Shown piece after piece: positions 22,892 to 33,914 of a stretch of 64,000 nucleotides of DNA (the stretch's first letter is position 1; each line of letters begins with the position of its first letter). The stretch is from Dipteris shenzhenensis (Eukaryota > Polypodiophyta > Polypodiopsida > Gleicheniales). A program made the position numbers and the translations under genes. Below the pieces are notes generated by a model. The model did no database searches. It was not told the origin of the DNA and saw nothing but the letters and a program-made list of their open reading frames with translations. The stretch lies in assembly GCA_047967505.1 (NCBI GenBank), contig CM106538.1; one strand, written 5' to 3'.

Positions 22892-25800
22892 ATGGCATCT
22901 GATTCTCTTTCATAGATTGTCACTGAAAAGCTTGACAAGAACAACTTCCAGGCATGGAAGTTTAGAATGACGAATTTCTTGATGGGAAAAGGCTATTGGG
23001 AATTCATTACAGGAAATGAAGAAGAACCTGTTCTTCCTAATGTTCCCAGTCAACAGGAAATGCAGGCATTCAAAGGATGGCATGAGAGAGCCATGAAAGT
23101 TATGTACTGGCTGTCTATCAGTATTTCGGACTCCATGATTGTGCATATTTAGGATGCAAATACGCCAAAGGAGGCATGGGATACTTTGGCAAAAATGTAT
23201 AGCACAAATACGCAAGCCAGGAAAATGCAACTCAAACAGGAGTTGCACAATGTGCAGAGAGAAAATTTGAGCATAAATGACTACCACATGAAAGTGAAGA
23301 AAATTGCAGATGCACTTGCTTCCATTGGGTCGCCAGTGGATGATGACGATTTGGTTTCTGTGACCTTGAATGGTCTAGGAAAGGATTATGCATAGTTCCG
23401 GACATCCATTGCCGTCCGTGAAAAATTTCCTGATTTTGAGGAGTTGATTGCTCTTCTAATTTTTGAAGAGCAGAGAAATGGGGGTGCATCTTCTTCAGCA
23501 GGAACTTCAAAAGAAACTGTCTTCTACTCAAATGCTGGCAGAGGTAGAGGCAGAGGTAGAGGAGGCCGATCTGCAGGCCATGGTAGAAATCAGAATATGC
23601 AGCAAACGCAAGAAAACCAGTCCTATGCAGGAGGACGTGGTAACTCTAGAGGCAGGGGGAGCCAAAGAGGCCGTGGTGGATGGCAGAGAGGCCAAAATGC
23701 AAACAGCAATATTGAATGCTACTATTGTGGCAAAATGGGTCATATGGCTAAGGACTGCGATAAAAAGCAGAATGACATTATGAATGGAAAATTGCAGCAA
23801 GGCAATTATGCATCCTCTAGTAGACAGGGTGATGACAGAAATGAGCATTTGTTTATGGTGCAGCATATGACAAATTTTGTAACAAGTGCAGAAGAAAGCA
23901 ATGATGTGTGGTATGTTGACTCGGGTGCGTCAAACCACATGACAGGTCACGCTGAATGGATGCAGGATGCAAGAAAAATGGAAAAACCAAGATTTGTGGA
24001 GACTGGTGATGATACTGCACATCCTATTGTGCAGATTGGCAAAATTCCTTTGTCTATGCAGGATGGGAAAAAGAAATACTTGTCTGATGTATTTCATGTC
24101 CCGAACATCACCAAGAACCTAGTTTCTGTTGGTCAAATGGTTGAGCAGGGCTTGCAGGTTAGATTTAATCCTCATGGATGCTTTGTTGAGGATATGAAAA
24201 ATAACGATCGCTTGATAGCAAAAGGAAAGAAGAAGGGCAGGATGTTTACGTTGGATGCAGACATGCCTGAATTGAGTGCAGCAATGTTTGCACATGGGAC
24301 CAGTGTAGTTGCAGATATGTAGTTGCAGATATTGATATCTGGCACAAATGCATTGGTCATGTTAATATACAGCGACTTAAATCAATGCAAGCCCAAAATA
24401 TTGTTGCAGGATTGCCTAAATTCAAGGTTGCAGAAATGCACAAGGTTTGTGAAGCCTGTCAATTTGGGAAACAGGTAAGGAAACCTTTTCCTAGGCATGT
24501 TCAAGAGAGTAAAAAGCCATTGGAATTAATCCACTCTGATGTGTGGACTACAAAAGCTGCATCTATTGGAGGCTGTCACTATTTTGTCACATTTATTGAT
24601 GACGTCAGTAGAAAACTATGGGTGTATTTTATGAAAAAGAAAAGTGAAGTGTTTGGGCACTTCAAAGCTTTCAAAGCTATGGTTGAAAAAGAAACAGGCC
24701 TGCAAATAAAATGCCTAAGGTCAGATGGAGGGGGAGAGTACCTCTCAAATGAGTTTGCAAGGTTCTTGCAGGAGCATGGTATAAAGCAGCAATATTCATG
24801 CAGCCATACCCCACAGCAAAATGGAATTGCAGAAAGAAAAAACAGGCATATTGGAGAGGTATCTCGGGCTATGCTAAATGAAAAAGATCTACCAGATTAT
24901 TATTGGGCTGAAGCAGTTGCTACAGCAGTCTATATAATGAACAGGACTCCCACTGCAGCAATACATGGCATGACGCCAGAGGAGATGTATACTGGTAGGA
25001 AACCAGATATTTCTCATTTGAAGATTTTTGGTTGCATTGCCTATGTCCATGTGCCAGATGAGTTGAGGTCCAAGTTGGATCCAAAAGCTGAGAAGTGCAT
25101 CTTTATTGGTTATTCTCTGTAGCAAAAAGGGTATAGATGCTATAACCCTTCTACACGAAAGTTCACAGTGAGCAGAGATGTTGTTTTTTATGAGATGAGC
25201 AGCTGGTATAAACCAGTAAATGTGATGATTGATGTAGATGCACAAAATGGTAATGCTGCACAGAATGCACAGCAACAATCACAAAATATCAGTGGACCTA
25301 GAGTGTCCTCTACCAGTGGTTCACATACTTCGCCATGGATAGGCAGATTGAGATCAGGAGAATCCCCTCAAAGCAATGTAGAGAGTGGTATGCAGGTATC
25401 ACGAAAAGGAAAAGAGAAGGTAGATCAGCCCATGTATGATGTGAATGCAGGTCACTCTTGTGTGGATGGTGAATCCAGTGGCTCAGAACAGAGCATTGAT
25501 AATGAGTTGGGTATTCCTTCTGTTGTTACACCTGGAGTAAGGAAGACCAGGGATGTTTTGAGAGCACCTGCAAGTGAGCCTATTTTGCGCAGGTCTACCA
25601 GGGTTAGGTATCCTGTGGATAGGCTGAAATATGATGGATTTACAACCATTCACTATGCCTATATGGTCAAAGTTATACAGGAACCAGAACCCACTTCTTT
25701 TGAGCAAGCCATGGGAAATGAAAAATGGGAGAAAGCCATGGATGAAGAAATGGATGCCTTGGATGCTAATGCTACATGGGAATTGGTGCCTTTGCCTAAA

Positions 25801-27270
25801 GGCAAGAATGCAATTGGCTGTAAATGGGTTTATAAGATCAAGCACAATGCAGATGGTTTTGTGAATAGATACAAGGCAAGATTAGTTGTCAAGGGGTATG
25901 CACAGACATATGGCATTGATTATGAAGAAACTTTCAGCCCGGTTGCAAGGATGGCAACCGTAAGAGCAGCCATTGCTATGGCTGCATCAAAGGGATGGTC
26001 TTTACATCAGATGGATGTAAAGAATGCCTTCTTGCATGGTGATTTGCAAGAAGAGGTCTTTATGGAGCAGCCAGCAGGTTATGTTCATGCTACTCATCCT
26101 GAGTTTGTTTGCAGGTTGAAGAAAGCCTTGTATGGCTTGAAGCAAGCACCTAGAGCATGGTCTGACAAAATAGGACAGTATCTTGTCACTAGTGGCTTTC
26201 AGATTTCCAAGGCAGATTTCTCACTCTATGTGAGAAAAACAGAGAAAGGGATTATGCTGTTGGTCATTTATGTTGATGATTTGATCATCACAGGTGATAG
26301 TGATGAAGATATCCTTCATGTGAAAATGCTATTGAGGCAGAAGTTTGAGATGAAGGATTTGGGAGAGCTGCGTTATTTCTTGGGCATTGAGGTGATTAGA
26401 TCACCAAGTGGGATACATCTCTTGCAGAGGCAATATGGACTGGACATGCTGTCCAAATATGGGATGACAGGCTGTAAGCCTATTTCAGTTCCTTTGGAGC
26501 AGAATGTGAAGTTGAGCGCAGATGCAGGTGAGCTTCTGGAGGACCCTACTATGTACAGACGCATAGTAGGAAGTTTGATTTACATGACTATTACCAGGCC
26601 AGATTTGAGCTATGCTGTTGGGTTGGTAAGTCAGTTTATGCAGGCTCCAAGGAAACCGCATTTGGATGCGGCTAGACGCATACTCAGGTATGTGAAGTCC
26701 ACATTGCAGTATGGACTATTTTATGAGGCTGGGGTTCAGATACAATTGCATGGATACACTAATGCTGATTGGGCTGGTAGCATTTCCGATAGACGATCTA
26801 CCAGTGGATATGTGTTCTCTTTTGGGAGTGCTGCAGTCACTTGGAGCAGCAAGAAACAACCTACAGTTGCCTTGTCGAGCACAGAGGCTGAGTAAAGGGG
26901 TGCAGCAATGGCTGCATGTGAGGTAGCGTGGTTGCATAAGCTACTCTATGATATGCATCAGTCTACAAATGGGCCAGTTGTCATTTATTGTGACAACATG
27001 AGTAGTATACATTTGGCAAAGAACCCAGTCTTTCATGCCAAAACAAAGCACATTGAGGTACATTATCACTATGTGCGGGAGAAGGTTTTACTAGGTCTTA
27101 TTGATCTAGTTTATGTCAGCACAGAGGATCAGGTAGCTGACATCTTCACGAAAGCATTGGGCACAGAGAAGCTGCACAAGTTCAGAGGCCTGCTTGGTGT
27201 GCAGGAATTGGGATTGAGCTCGAGGGGGAGTGTTGAGATATCGAGCTCCACTCGCGATATGCCAGGGTGA
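22892..27270 (+). pseudogene. Copia C gag-pol polyprotein pseudogene
   Basis: The ATG at 22892 matches the start in copy E. Gag comes first, followed by a long Gly-Arg-rich stretch (RGRGRGGRSAGHGRNQ) and a knuckle CYYCGKMGHMAKDC near 23718. Then come protease VDSGASNHMTG (about 23916), GAG-pre/integrase (CEACQFGKQ, HSDVWT, FIDDVSRKLW, LRSDGGGEYLSNEF), RT ([14 protein letters not shown] near 26270) and RNase H. Stops lie at 22913, 23150, 23393, 25120 (all TAG) and 26893 (TAA). A 14-bp direct duplication at 24305-24332 shifts the frame and adds a stop. The frame passes through the polypurine tract into the 3' LTR and ends at 27270. Confidence 0.94.
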
Positions 27271-27592
27271 CCGTTGTGTATTTATGTCACCGACTTGCAC
27301 CGACTTGTTAGCTGGAGATGCGGTTGGTACACCGCTCATGAATAATAGCTGGATGACAGCTATCCTTATCTACACTAGTTCATGGCTCAGTTAGTATGCC
27401 ACCTTAGTTAGTTGAGTTTGGTTTGAGACCCACATATAGGGTTCTTCTATTTCTTTGTACTTGAGTTCTTTTGGCTTTCACAACTAAGAAGAGGAAAACT
27501 GTTTTCAGCCTCCACCTTCGTGTGTATTCCCCCATTGTGCATGTGAGAAAGCCGCAAGTGAGACTCCTTCCCTCTCTCCTATAATCTTCACA
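27231..27592 (+). repeat. 3' LTR of copia C (362 bp)
   Basis: Follows the polypurine tract gagggggag. It has a 10-bp tandem duplication (caccgacttg twice, about 27288-27308) not seen in the 5' LTR or in element E. Confidence 0.94.
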
Positions 27593-27597
27593 TTCTG

Positions 27598-28400
27598 TAG
27601 ATGACTATGGAGTTGATGCTTCTATCTCCTATGTAGGTGAGGTTTTCCATTCTGATTCCCCATCAAAGATTACATCTCTGGAGATAATGACCTTGCGATT
27701 GATGGGATCATACAATTTGTATGCTTTGCTTTCTTCACTGTAGCCAACCATGATGCATTTGCATGACTTCGCATCCAATTTCCTACGATGATCATCATGT
27801 ATGTGGGCATATGCTATGCAACCAAATATGCGGAGATGCCCAATGTGTGGCTTGTGTCCAGTGAATGCTTCATAAGGAGTCATACCCTGAATCGGTTTGG
27901 TAGGAAGCCGATTAAGTAGATAGTTTGCAGTGGCTATTGCTTCTGCCCAATACTAATTCAGAAGATGCTTTTCACTAAGCATTGCTCTAGCAATGTCTGC
28001 TAATGTCCCATTCTTCCTTTCAGCTCTTGAATTCTGTTGAGGAGTATTTGCACACGTGAATTGTCTTCGTATGCCATGATTTTTGCAAAAGTTCATGAAT
28101 GCTAAAGACATGTATTCACCTCCTCTATCTGATCTCATGACTTTGATCTTTCTACCTGTCTCATTTTCTACCATGGCTTTGAATTCTTGAAATCTGGAAA
28201 TTTCTCTTTCAGAAAGTAGACCCAACAATATCTGTTGTAGTCGTTGATGAAAGTCAAGTAGTAAAGTAAATCATTGATGCTGCAGGTCTGGGCATAACCC
28301 CATATATCTGTATGAATTAAATCAAGAATACCTCATGCACGAGAGGTACTTCTACCAAAGTTGGTTCACTTTTGTTTGCCGAAGCAGCATGCTTCACAAA
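27598..28400 (-). pseudogene. Copia D integrase remnant
   Basis: Reading on the minus strand: GAG-pre motif KVCEACCFGKQK (28380s), LDLIHTDIWG, LTFINDYNRYCWVYFLKEK, then MVENETGRKIKVMRSDRGGEYMS, CANTPQQNSRAERKNG, and MTPYEAFTGHKPHIGHLRIFG-type sequence reaching IISRDVIF (27629-27883). This is a nearly complete copia integrase with frame breaks at about 27950 and 28230. The N in FINDYNR replaces the conserved acidic D of FIDDYSR. Copia C interrupts the element immediately downstream. Confidence 0.88.
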
Positions 28401-28784
28401 CTTTTCCAAGAAATGTGTGTGAAGGAAGTGGTTTTGTTGAGCGAGGCTCAAATGTGAGTGTAACTTGTACTAAAATGTGTGTGTGATGTGACGAGCATGT
28501 AGAGCACAAAAAAACAAGTGACTTTCCTTTTTGGAGCACCCTCAAATTCTTCCTGGATCGATCAAGAGATACGACTTGATCTAGGTGGAGGGGCAAAAGG
28601 AGTGCAAATGTGCTCAATGATGATGTGTCACTTTGGGTCACATGTAGTGATGATGTGGCACTACGCCTAGCAAGAGGTGTGCTAGTGGAGCCTATGCTGA
28701 GGTGGCAAGAGTGGTCACATGCAGTGACTATGTAGAGGTAACTGTGCCTATAGGGGTCAGTGCTGATTGGACAGCTGAGGTGGC

Positions 28785-28990
28785 ACAGATGATGATGTCA
28801 GTAGATGATGTGGTAATGATGATGTGGTAGTGATGACATGGTAGTGATGATGTGGCAATGATGATGTGGTACTAATGATGTGGTAGGTGATGTGTCCCTG
28901 ATGACATGGTAGATGACATGGCACTGGTGATGTGTCAAATAAGGCTAACATGGCACTTGCTGATGTGGCAGATAGAGTGCCACGTGTCCT
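28785..28990. repeat. Degenerate minisatellite (gatgatgtggta-type, 15-20 bp)
   Basis: Repeated variants of 'gatgatgtggtaatgat' and 'gatgacatggtag' run through this block. Local purine/pyrimidine bias makes long but meaningless frames such as the His/Ser-rich minus-strand frame 28757-29134. Confidence 0.8.
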
Positions 28991-29769
28991 TGTTGTGGAT
29001 AAGCTACCACGTGGCAGTCTGTTGATCACACCTTGATTAGGAGAACCGTGGTTAAACCTTACTTGGGTTTTCTTGACCAACCTTATCCAACCCCTTGAGC
29101 TAAGGGTGTGGTTGTGGTGAGGATGAGATGCCACATGCCTCTACGTGGGCTGCCAGAATCTTTTAGATTTTAACAAAATCTTGAAAATTGTGTCACTAGT
29201 TTGATGAGTCATCGCTGGAGGATGCTTGACGACAGAATCGTTGAGGAGGCAGACGGTCGTAGCTATTGTGGACATCAGCAATTAGTCATTGGAGAAGCTT
29301 GGTGCCTTGAAGGTTGAGGAGACCTAAGCCGACTGGTCGTGGGCAGCTGCAAAGGAGCTGGTCGTCTCTGAGGTTGTTGTGCACGTTGCAAAGGAGCTGG
29401 GTACAAAGCTGGCTATGCAAGATTCCATCGAGTGGAATGTTTGGAGGCATAACTGGAGCTGAAGCATTGGAGCATGGTGTGGAGTTTGAAGCACTGTCAT
29501 TGGCGACGGCTTGCAATCATTGGTGCTAGTTGGTCGATTGAGGTTTGCTGTAGTTGTTGAGAGCCATGAGCTCGATGTTGGCCGCCTTGGATATTTGGAG
29601 CTATGCTTGGCCTTGTGCTAGGCTGCAGAGTAGTTCGATGATGGAATCGCACGTGCCTTGGTGCTGTGTTGGAGAGGGAGTTGCAAGGTGGTCATGGAAG
29701 ACGTAGTTGGAGAACTGACTGTGGCTGAGCCTTCGATGCTCTATTTCATGGAAGCTCTTTCGTTTCAAA

Positions 29770-30185
29770 TAACCGAGAGAACTTATTAGACTCTCAAGCT
29801 CTCTCTCTTTTGCTCACAAGGTGAAGAACAATGAAACCTTCGAAATGCTTCAAAAAATCAGTGTTCACTAAACTCTCACTTTCATTCTCAATGGAAATCT
29901 CTCAAGGAATTCAAGAATATCTCTCTCTCAATCTCTCAAGGGAAGAGATGTATCTCAGATTTCTCTCTCTCAATGAACTTTCCCTATCTTTCTCACAAAC
30001 TCAGATGAAAGCCTCTATAGTCTCGCAATGAAAATCTTTCAAAGGAATGGACTCTCAATGAATGGAAGTAGACAGAATTTCTTCCAAAATGAATGGAATT
30101 TTTCTCTCACAGAAGAGAAAACTTGATCTCAATCTCTCAATCACTATCTCACTCTCACAAGGAGAATGGCACCTCAATGGAAGCT
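29770..30185. repeat. Low-complexity ctctcaa-rich tract
   Basis: Many copies of ctctcaatg, tctctcaa and ctctcac occur within 400 bp next to the primer site of D. On the element's own strand this is a GA-rich leader. Confidence 0.75.
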
Positions 30186-30193
30186 AGAACCAT

Positions 30194-30205
30194 GCTCTGA
30201 TACCA
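30194..30205 (-). promoter_or_regulatory. Primer binding site of copia D
   Basis: gctctgatacca on the plus strand is tggtatcagagc on the minus strand, directly after the LTR end. Confidence 0.9.
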
Positions 30206-30723
30206 TGACAAAATATGAAGAGGGGAGAGGAGAAGAGTGGAGATGAGGAGAGAGGGCATAGCTAGAGAGTAAAGGGGCAAATTGATGTGTGTGTGTGTAC
30301 CTATGGGCTTGGAGTCCTATGCAAGAAGTGTGTGAGTGTAGGTGTGCTAGAAGGTTCTAGTTAGATGTGTCAGGTTGGTGTGATGAGTGAGTGATGATAG
30401 GAGGTGATTGATTGAGATAACAGGGAGATGATTGTGGATCTGGGATCTACCTATATGGAGGTGGTTGCCTATATATGTTACCACTCTTGAAATAAAGGAT
30501 TGCATTTGTGTCTCATTGCCTCTCTATGGATTTACAGAGAGCACACCACAAATGACTAACTGTACACTAGATTTAGTTGAAAAAATAGAATATATACAAA
30601 CCCATCTAGGGTTAGGGTTAGGGGATCTAACCCTTTCCTTTATAGCACTCTATAAGGCTAGTGCTGATCACATGATGGTGCTATGGACACTGATGACATG
30701 ATGTTGAGCATGAACTCTCAACA
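30206..30723 (-). repeat. 5' LTR of copia D (518 bp)
   Basis: On the minus strand it starts TGTTGAGAGTTCATG and ends ATTTTGTCA before the primer site. A TATA-like ctataaagg lies near 30640. The flanking 5 bp, ctttc (30724-30728), is the expected TSD half; its partner was lost with the 3' end. No second LTR is present in the window. Confidence 0.85.
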
Positions 30724-30728
30724 CTTTC

Positions 30729-30827
30729 AACATACACTTCCCCATCTCCACGGTGGTCTGCATTCGGCGTTCAACAATAGAATTTTGCTGAGGCGTATGT
30801 GATGTCATCATTTGTCGTTTGATCGGG
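30729..30827 (-). pseudogene. Copia integrase fragment (target of D)
   Basis: The minus frame reads IKRQMMTSHTPQQN, then SIVERRMQTTVEMGKCMLK, the integrase segment after the second catalytic Asp. It stops at the D insertion on one side and is fused to the first part of an H-type LTR on the other, so it derives from a rearranged copy related to H or B. Confidence 0.8.
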
Positions 30828-31022
30828 CTCACACATAGTTTTTCCTCATATGGGGGCCTTACAACTTGAGCACCTTGGACCACTGGTGGTTACTAGGAGG
30901 GTGGGGCATTGAGCATATCTAACAGCATCCAACGTTTGGCGCTCCTCCAGATGGCCTTCCTGACCAAAGAGATTTCAAGAAGCCATTGAAACCACAATTG
31001 GAGATGAAGATGCATTTAGCAC
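30828..31022 (-). repeat. Duplicate of LTR start plus 5' flank of element H
   Basis: This 195-bp block closely matches 32766-32958. It holds the first 97 bp of the H LTR (starting TGTTAGATATGCTC on the minus strand at 30924) and 98 bp of the DNA that lies upstream of H. Because it includes pre-insertion flank rather than a polypurine tract, it is not a 3' LTR but a rearranged copy. Confidence 0.8.
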
Positions 31023-32209
31023 ATTAGATAGTTTCTTAACATCTCCATTTACAGAAAGAAATGAAACCATACCTGTACCCTCAACAGGGCATTTTGCATT
31101 ATTTCCAACTATCACAATGATGGGTTCCTATAGAGGCTGCATGGAACAATATAGACCCTTCTTGCAAGTCATGTGACGGGAGGCACCACTATCCAACACC
31201 CATGAATCAGTGGTTGACACTTCTTGAACTGAGAAACACTCTTCCTCGATGGCCAGAAATAGATCCAACTCTGCTTCCGTTGTGTTAGCTATCTCTTTCC
31301 CCTTATCTGTCTTCTTCAGGGTACCATTCTTTTCATCTTCTTTCTTAACCCGACAATCTCCAATCACATGGCCCTTCTTCTTGCAATAGAAGCATTCTCC
31401 TTGAAACTTCTTCTTGCCGCCCTTCTTCTTTTTTTCACCACTAGTAGAGGACTCACCTTTGGTGGAGGAACCACCTTTGCCTTTTGTAGTGGCAAAGAAT
31501 GCAGCATCCCCATTGCTGCCTCCATCTCGAGCTTTAAGCTTCAATTCCTCCTCCATAAGTAAAGCACAGAACTCCTCAAATGACAATGGTTGGAGTCTCA
31601 CCTAAGTGTTAAGTGCTGTTACTAGTCCATCAAACCTTGGTGGACATATCCGAAAACGCCGCTGAGCTAGCTCTTCACTAGTCTTTTGTATCCCAACAGC
31701 AACCATCTGGTCAAGCAGATTTTTGATTCGGGTTATGAACGCCTCTGCTGTCTCTCCTTCATTAAACTTCTTAGCTACAAGTTGATTCTCCAAAGTCTGG
31801 ATCCTTGTCTAATTCCATGTCTCATACTAACTCTTCAATATGTTCCAAGCTACAGTTGCCTTAGATGTATGCTAAATCAAGGTCAAAACACTATCAGTAG
31901 TACTTGTAACCAGGGCACATAGAGCATTTGTGTTCCTGCATTTCCAAGCTCATAGAAGGTCGACATTAGGAGGTATCGTACTCCCCAGATTTATTGGGCC
32001 GGGGGTTCCTTGTGGTTCTGGGGTCCCCAGTATTGTCTCCAGAAGCTCATATGAATCTAGAATAGCAGTAATTTTAAACTTTCATAGAGTGTAGTCATAC
32101 CATCTAGCTTGCCTTCAATGAAGGCTGGTGGGAGAATCCTCAACGCCTGGATTATTGGTGTAGTTGGTGCAGCTACAGCTGCTGAACTCGAGCCGCTTCT
32201 TGTTGCCAT
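31023..32209 (-). pseudogene. Copia H gag-protease remnant
   Basis: The ATG at 32209 on the minus strand starts MATRSGSSSAAVAAPTT and is followed by LPPAFIEGKLDG, similar to the Gag start of B. Later frames give Gag (31602-31793), then LSFEEFCALLMEEEL, a Lys-rich linker, a knuckle CFYCKKKGHVIGDC and protease LDSGASRHMTCKK (31128-31601). The frame continues through VGNNAKCPVEG to KKLSN and then jumps at 31022 into duplicated flank. Integrase, RT, RNase H and the 3' LTR are missing at this place. Several stops are present (for example TAG near 31805). Confidence 0.88.
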
Positions 32210-32271
32210 CACTCTGTATGCTATTGAAGCCCTCACCTCTCTTCTACTCTTCGATCCTTAGAGCCACCTAG

Positions 32272-32283
32272 GCTCGAATACCA
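32272..32283 (-). promoter_or_regulatory. Primer binding site of copia H
   Basis: Minus-strand tggtattcgagc follows the LTR end; two differences from the tggtatcagagc of the other copies. Confidence 0.8.
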
Positions 32284-32862
32284 TGTTAAATTACATGGCA
32301 CAGCGGAACAGAAAGTGAAAAAGAATAAAGAGTTCACAGCAAACTGGAGCGAACAAAATTTTCCTTTAATACTGATGTAGTACAGATGATGGCTCCATCC
32401 ACCCGTGCGCTCCCATAGTGGAGCTTAGATGGAGATCTAGATAGATACTAGGTGAAGAGCTACTAGCTGGAAGATCTCTGCTGGAAGATCTGATCTGATA
32501 CAATGGACTGGGAAGGTTGCCTTTTTATAGCTATGCGGGCGGTAGTCAGATCAACGTAGTCAGTGGAGCCGACTAGTCAACCTAGTTGGTGGATCCGACC
32601 AGTCAACCTTGGGGGCTCTCATCCCCGAACCCCCACCAGGGGGCCAACTAGCCCCCAGACCCCAGTGAGAGCAAGGGGCTCCCACACTATCACCTTTCCA
32701 CCATCAACGGTCTCATTGATAGACCTCATCTGACGTGCAAGTTAGGATCCATCCAGTGTCTCGAGCTCACACATGGCTTTTCCTCATATGGGGGCCTTAC
32801 AATTTGAGCACCTTGGACCACTGGCAGTTACTAGGAGGGTGGGGCATTGAGCATATCTAACA
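32284..32862 (-). repeat. 5' LTR of copia H (579 bp)
   Basis: On the minus strand it begins TGTTAGATATGCTC at 32862 and ends AATTTAACA. It has a G/C-run block like that of the B LTR (about 32605-32690) and a TATA box gctataaaaagg near 32525. It is diverged from B but clearly related. Confidence 0.85.
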
Positions 32863-33914
32863 GCATCCAACGTTTGGCGCTCCTCCAGACGGCCTTCCTG
32901 ACCAAAGAGATTGCAAGAAGCCATTGAAACCACAGTTGGAGATGAAGATGCATTTAGCACCCAGTGTGCATCAAGCGAGACCCACACATGCAACCTTGGT
33001 GGTGAAACTGATTGAACAAGTGGACTTTGATGCCAATCGACCCCTCCCAGAGCTCCTTGTAGAATGATGTCTCCATGCTTGGGATAACAGTTATGCCACC
33101 GTAGTCGCATTGTTGGTGTCAAGGGATCAAGAGGTCCTTGTGATCGTGTGCACATGCATGCCTACTGGGAAAATAACAACTGCAGAATTTGTTGCCACGA
33201 CCACCAGATGAGGTTCTTCACTAGGATTTCCACACTCGCTCTACCGTAAGCAAGGTGCTGGGGATCGGATCGCATCCGATTGAGTTCTTCTTGAAATCCA
33301 TGAATGGGCCTCCTTACCGTAGCAATCTCCTCCCGAATCTCCTCCGGAGTGAGTGCAACTGCGTGCAAACCTCCATGTGAAGTGCCTCCACAATGACGAC
33401 AAGGAGCGGACATCATGAGTGCCCCCCAAAACACTTTGTTGAAAAGCAATCAATCGGCAGATTGTGAATTCCTTGCATGATGGTAAGAATGCACATCGTG
33501 ATCGCCAATATGTAGTGTCATAAATATGCGCAGACACTACAGGAAACAAAGGCAAATGACATGCATAACATCCATGAGAATGGAATACAGATAATGCAAT
33601 GAGATAGAACACCAAAGATCACTATATTTCAGAGCAATAGCTTGCACAACAACTATGCACATAAGAACATCAGAATGGTAGTAATAGCATGCACACAAAA
33701 CTGTCTGACGGTTAGGGAAGTGGCCGTTGAAGACTCAACCACTTGGAGATCTAAACTGCCAACCCTTGTAGCTAACCTACCCTCGCACACCCCTCATAGT
33801 CACTGCTGCTAACCCGCATGGTTATGCAATAACAAGCACTAACACTGGGGGAGTACAAATTTGTAAGGTCATTGGCACACTCTCCACTCATGGAATCTTA
33901 GCTTTAGCAACTCA
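32863..33914. other. Unassigned sequence flanking H
   Basis: Frames at 32784-33155, 33162-33449 and 33241-33615 on the minus strand show no family I recognise. The first reads from unknown protein-like sequence (GDIILQGALGGVDWHQSPL) into the 98-bp flank duplicated at 30930. A decayed gene or older element is possible. Confidence 0.4.

Larger units (their letters stand above)
21994..27592 (+). mobile_element. Ty1/copia LTR retrotransposon C, complete, inactive
   Basis: LTRs at 21994-22345 and 27231-27592 are flanked by the exact TSD ttctg (21989-21993, 27593-27597). The primer site directly follows the 5' LTR. The element is inserted in the pol of element D. Element E on the minus strand is a close relative. 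Its coding frame is intact apart from five nonsense codons and one 14-bp duplication. Confidence 0.96.
28401..30193 (-). other. Internal part of D lacking gag; low-complexity DNA
   Basis: Between the primer site and the GAG-pre motif, where gag and protease should be, no zinc knuckle or DSGAS motif is visible in any frame. The minus-strand frame ending in KVCEACCFGKQK begins with unrelated Ser/Leu-rich sequence. The DNA instead contains two simple-sequence regions, annotated separately. Gag may have been replaced by deletion and foreign insertion. Confidence 0.55.
21395..30723 (-). mobile_element. Ty1/copia element D, truncated, interrupted by copia C
   Basis: The 5' LTR is at 30206-30723 on the minus strand, followed by a primer site. 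The integrase lies at 27598-28400 and the RT N-terminal part at 21395-21988. Copia C and its TSD sit between integrase and RT, so C inserted into D. D lacks recognisable gag, protease, RNase H and a 3' LTR. It is itself inserted in an integrase fragment of another copia (the sequence right of 30723). Confidence 0.8.

Noticed and set aside
22623-23287. Minus-strand ORFs opposite gag of copia C (and the same at 63220-63597)
   Set aside because: Mirror frames of gag, present in both copies only because the coding strand is conserved.
28757-29134. His/Thr-rich minus-strand ORF
   Set aside because: Encoded by the gatgatgtgg minisatellite; no start context or domain.
30600-30625. Interstitial telomere repeat (gggttagggttagggg)
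   Set aside because: Only two to three TTAGGG-like units, inside the LTR of D; too short and explained as LTR sequence.
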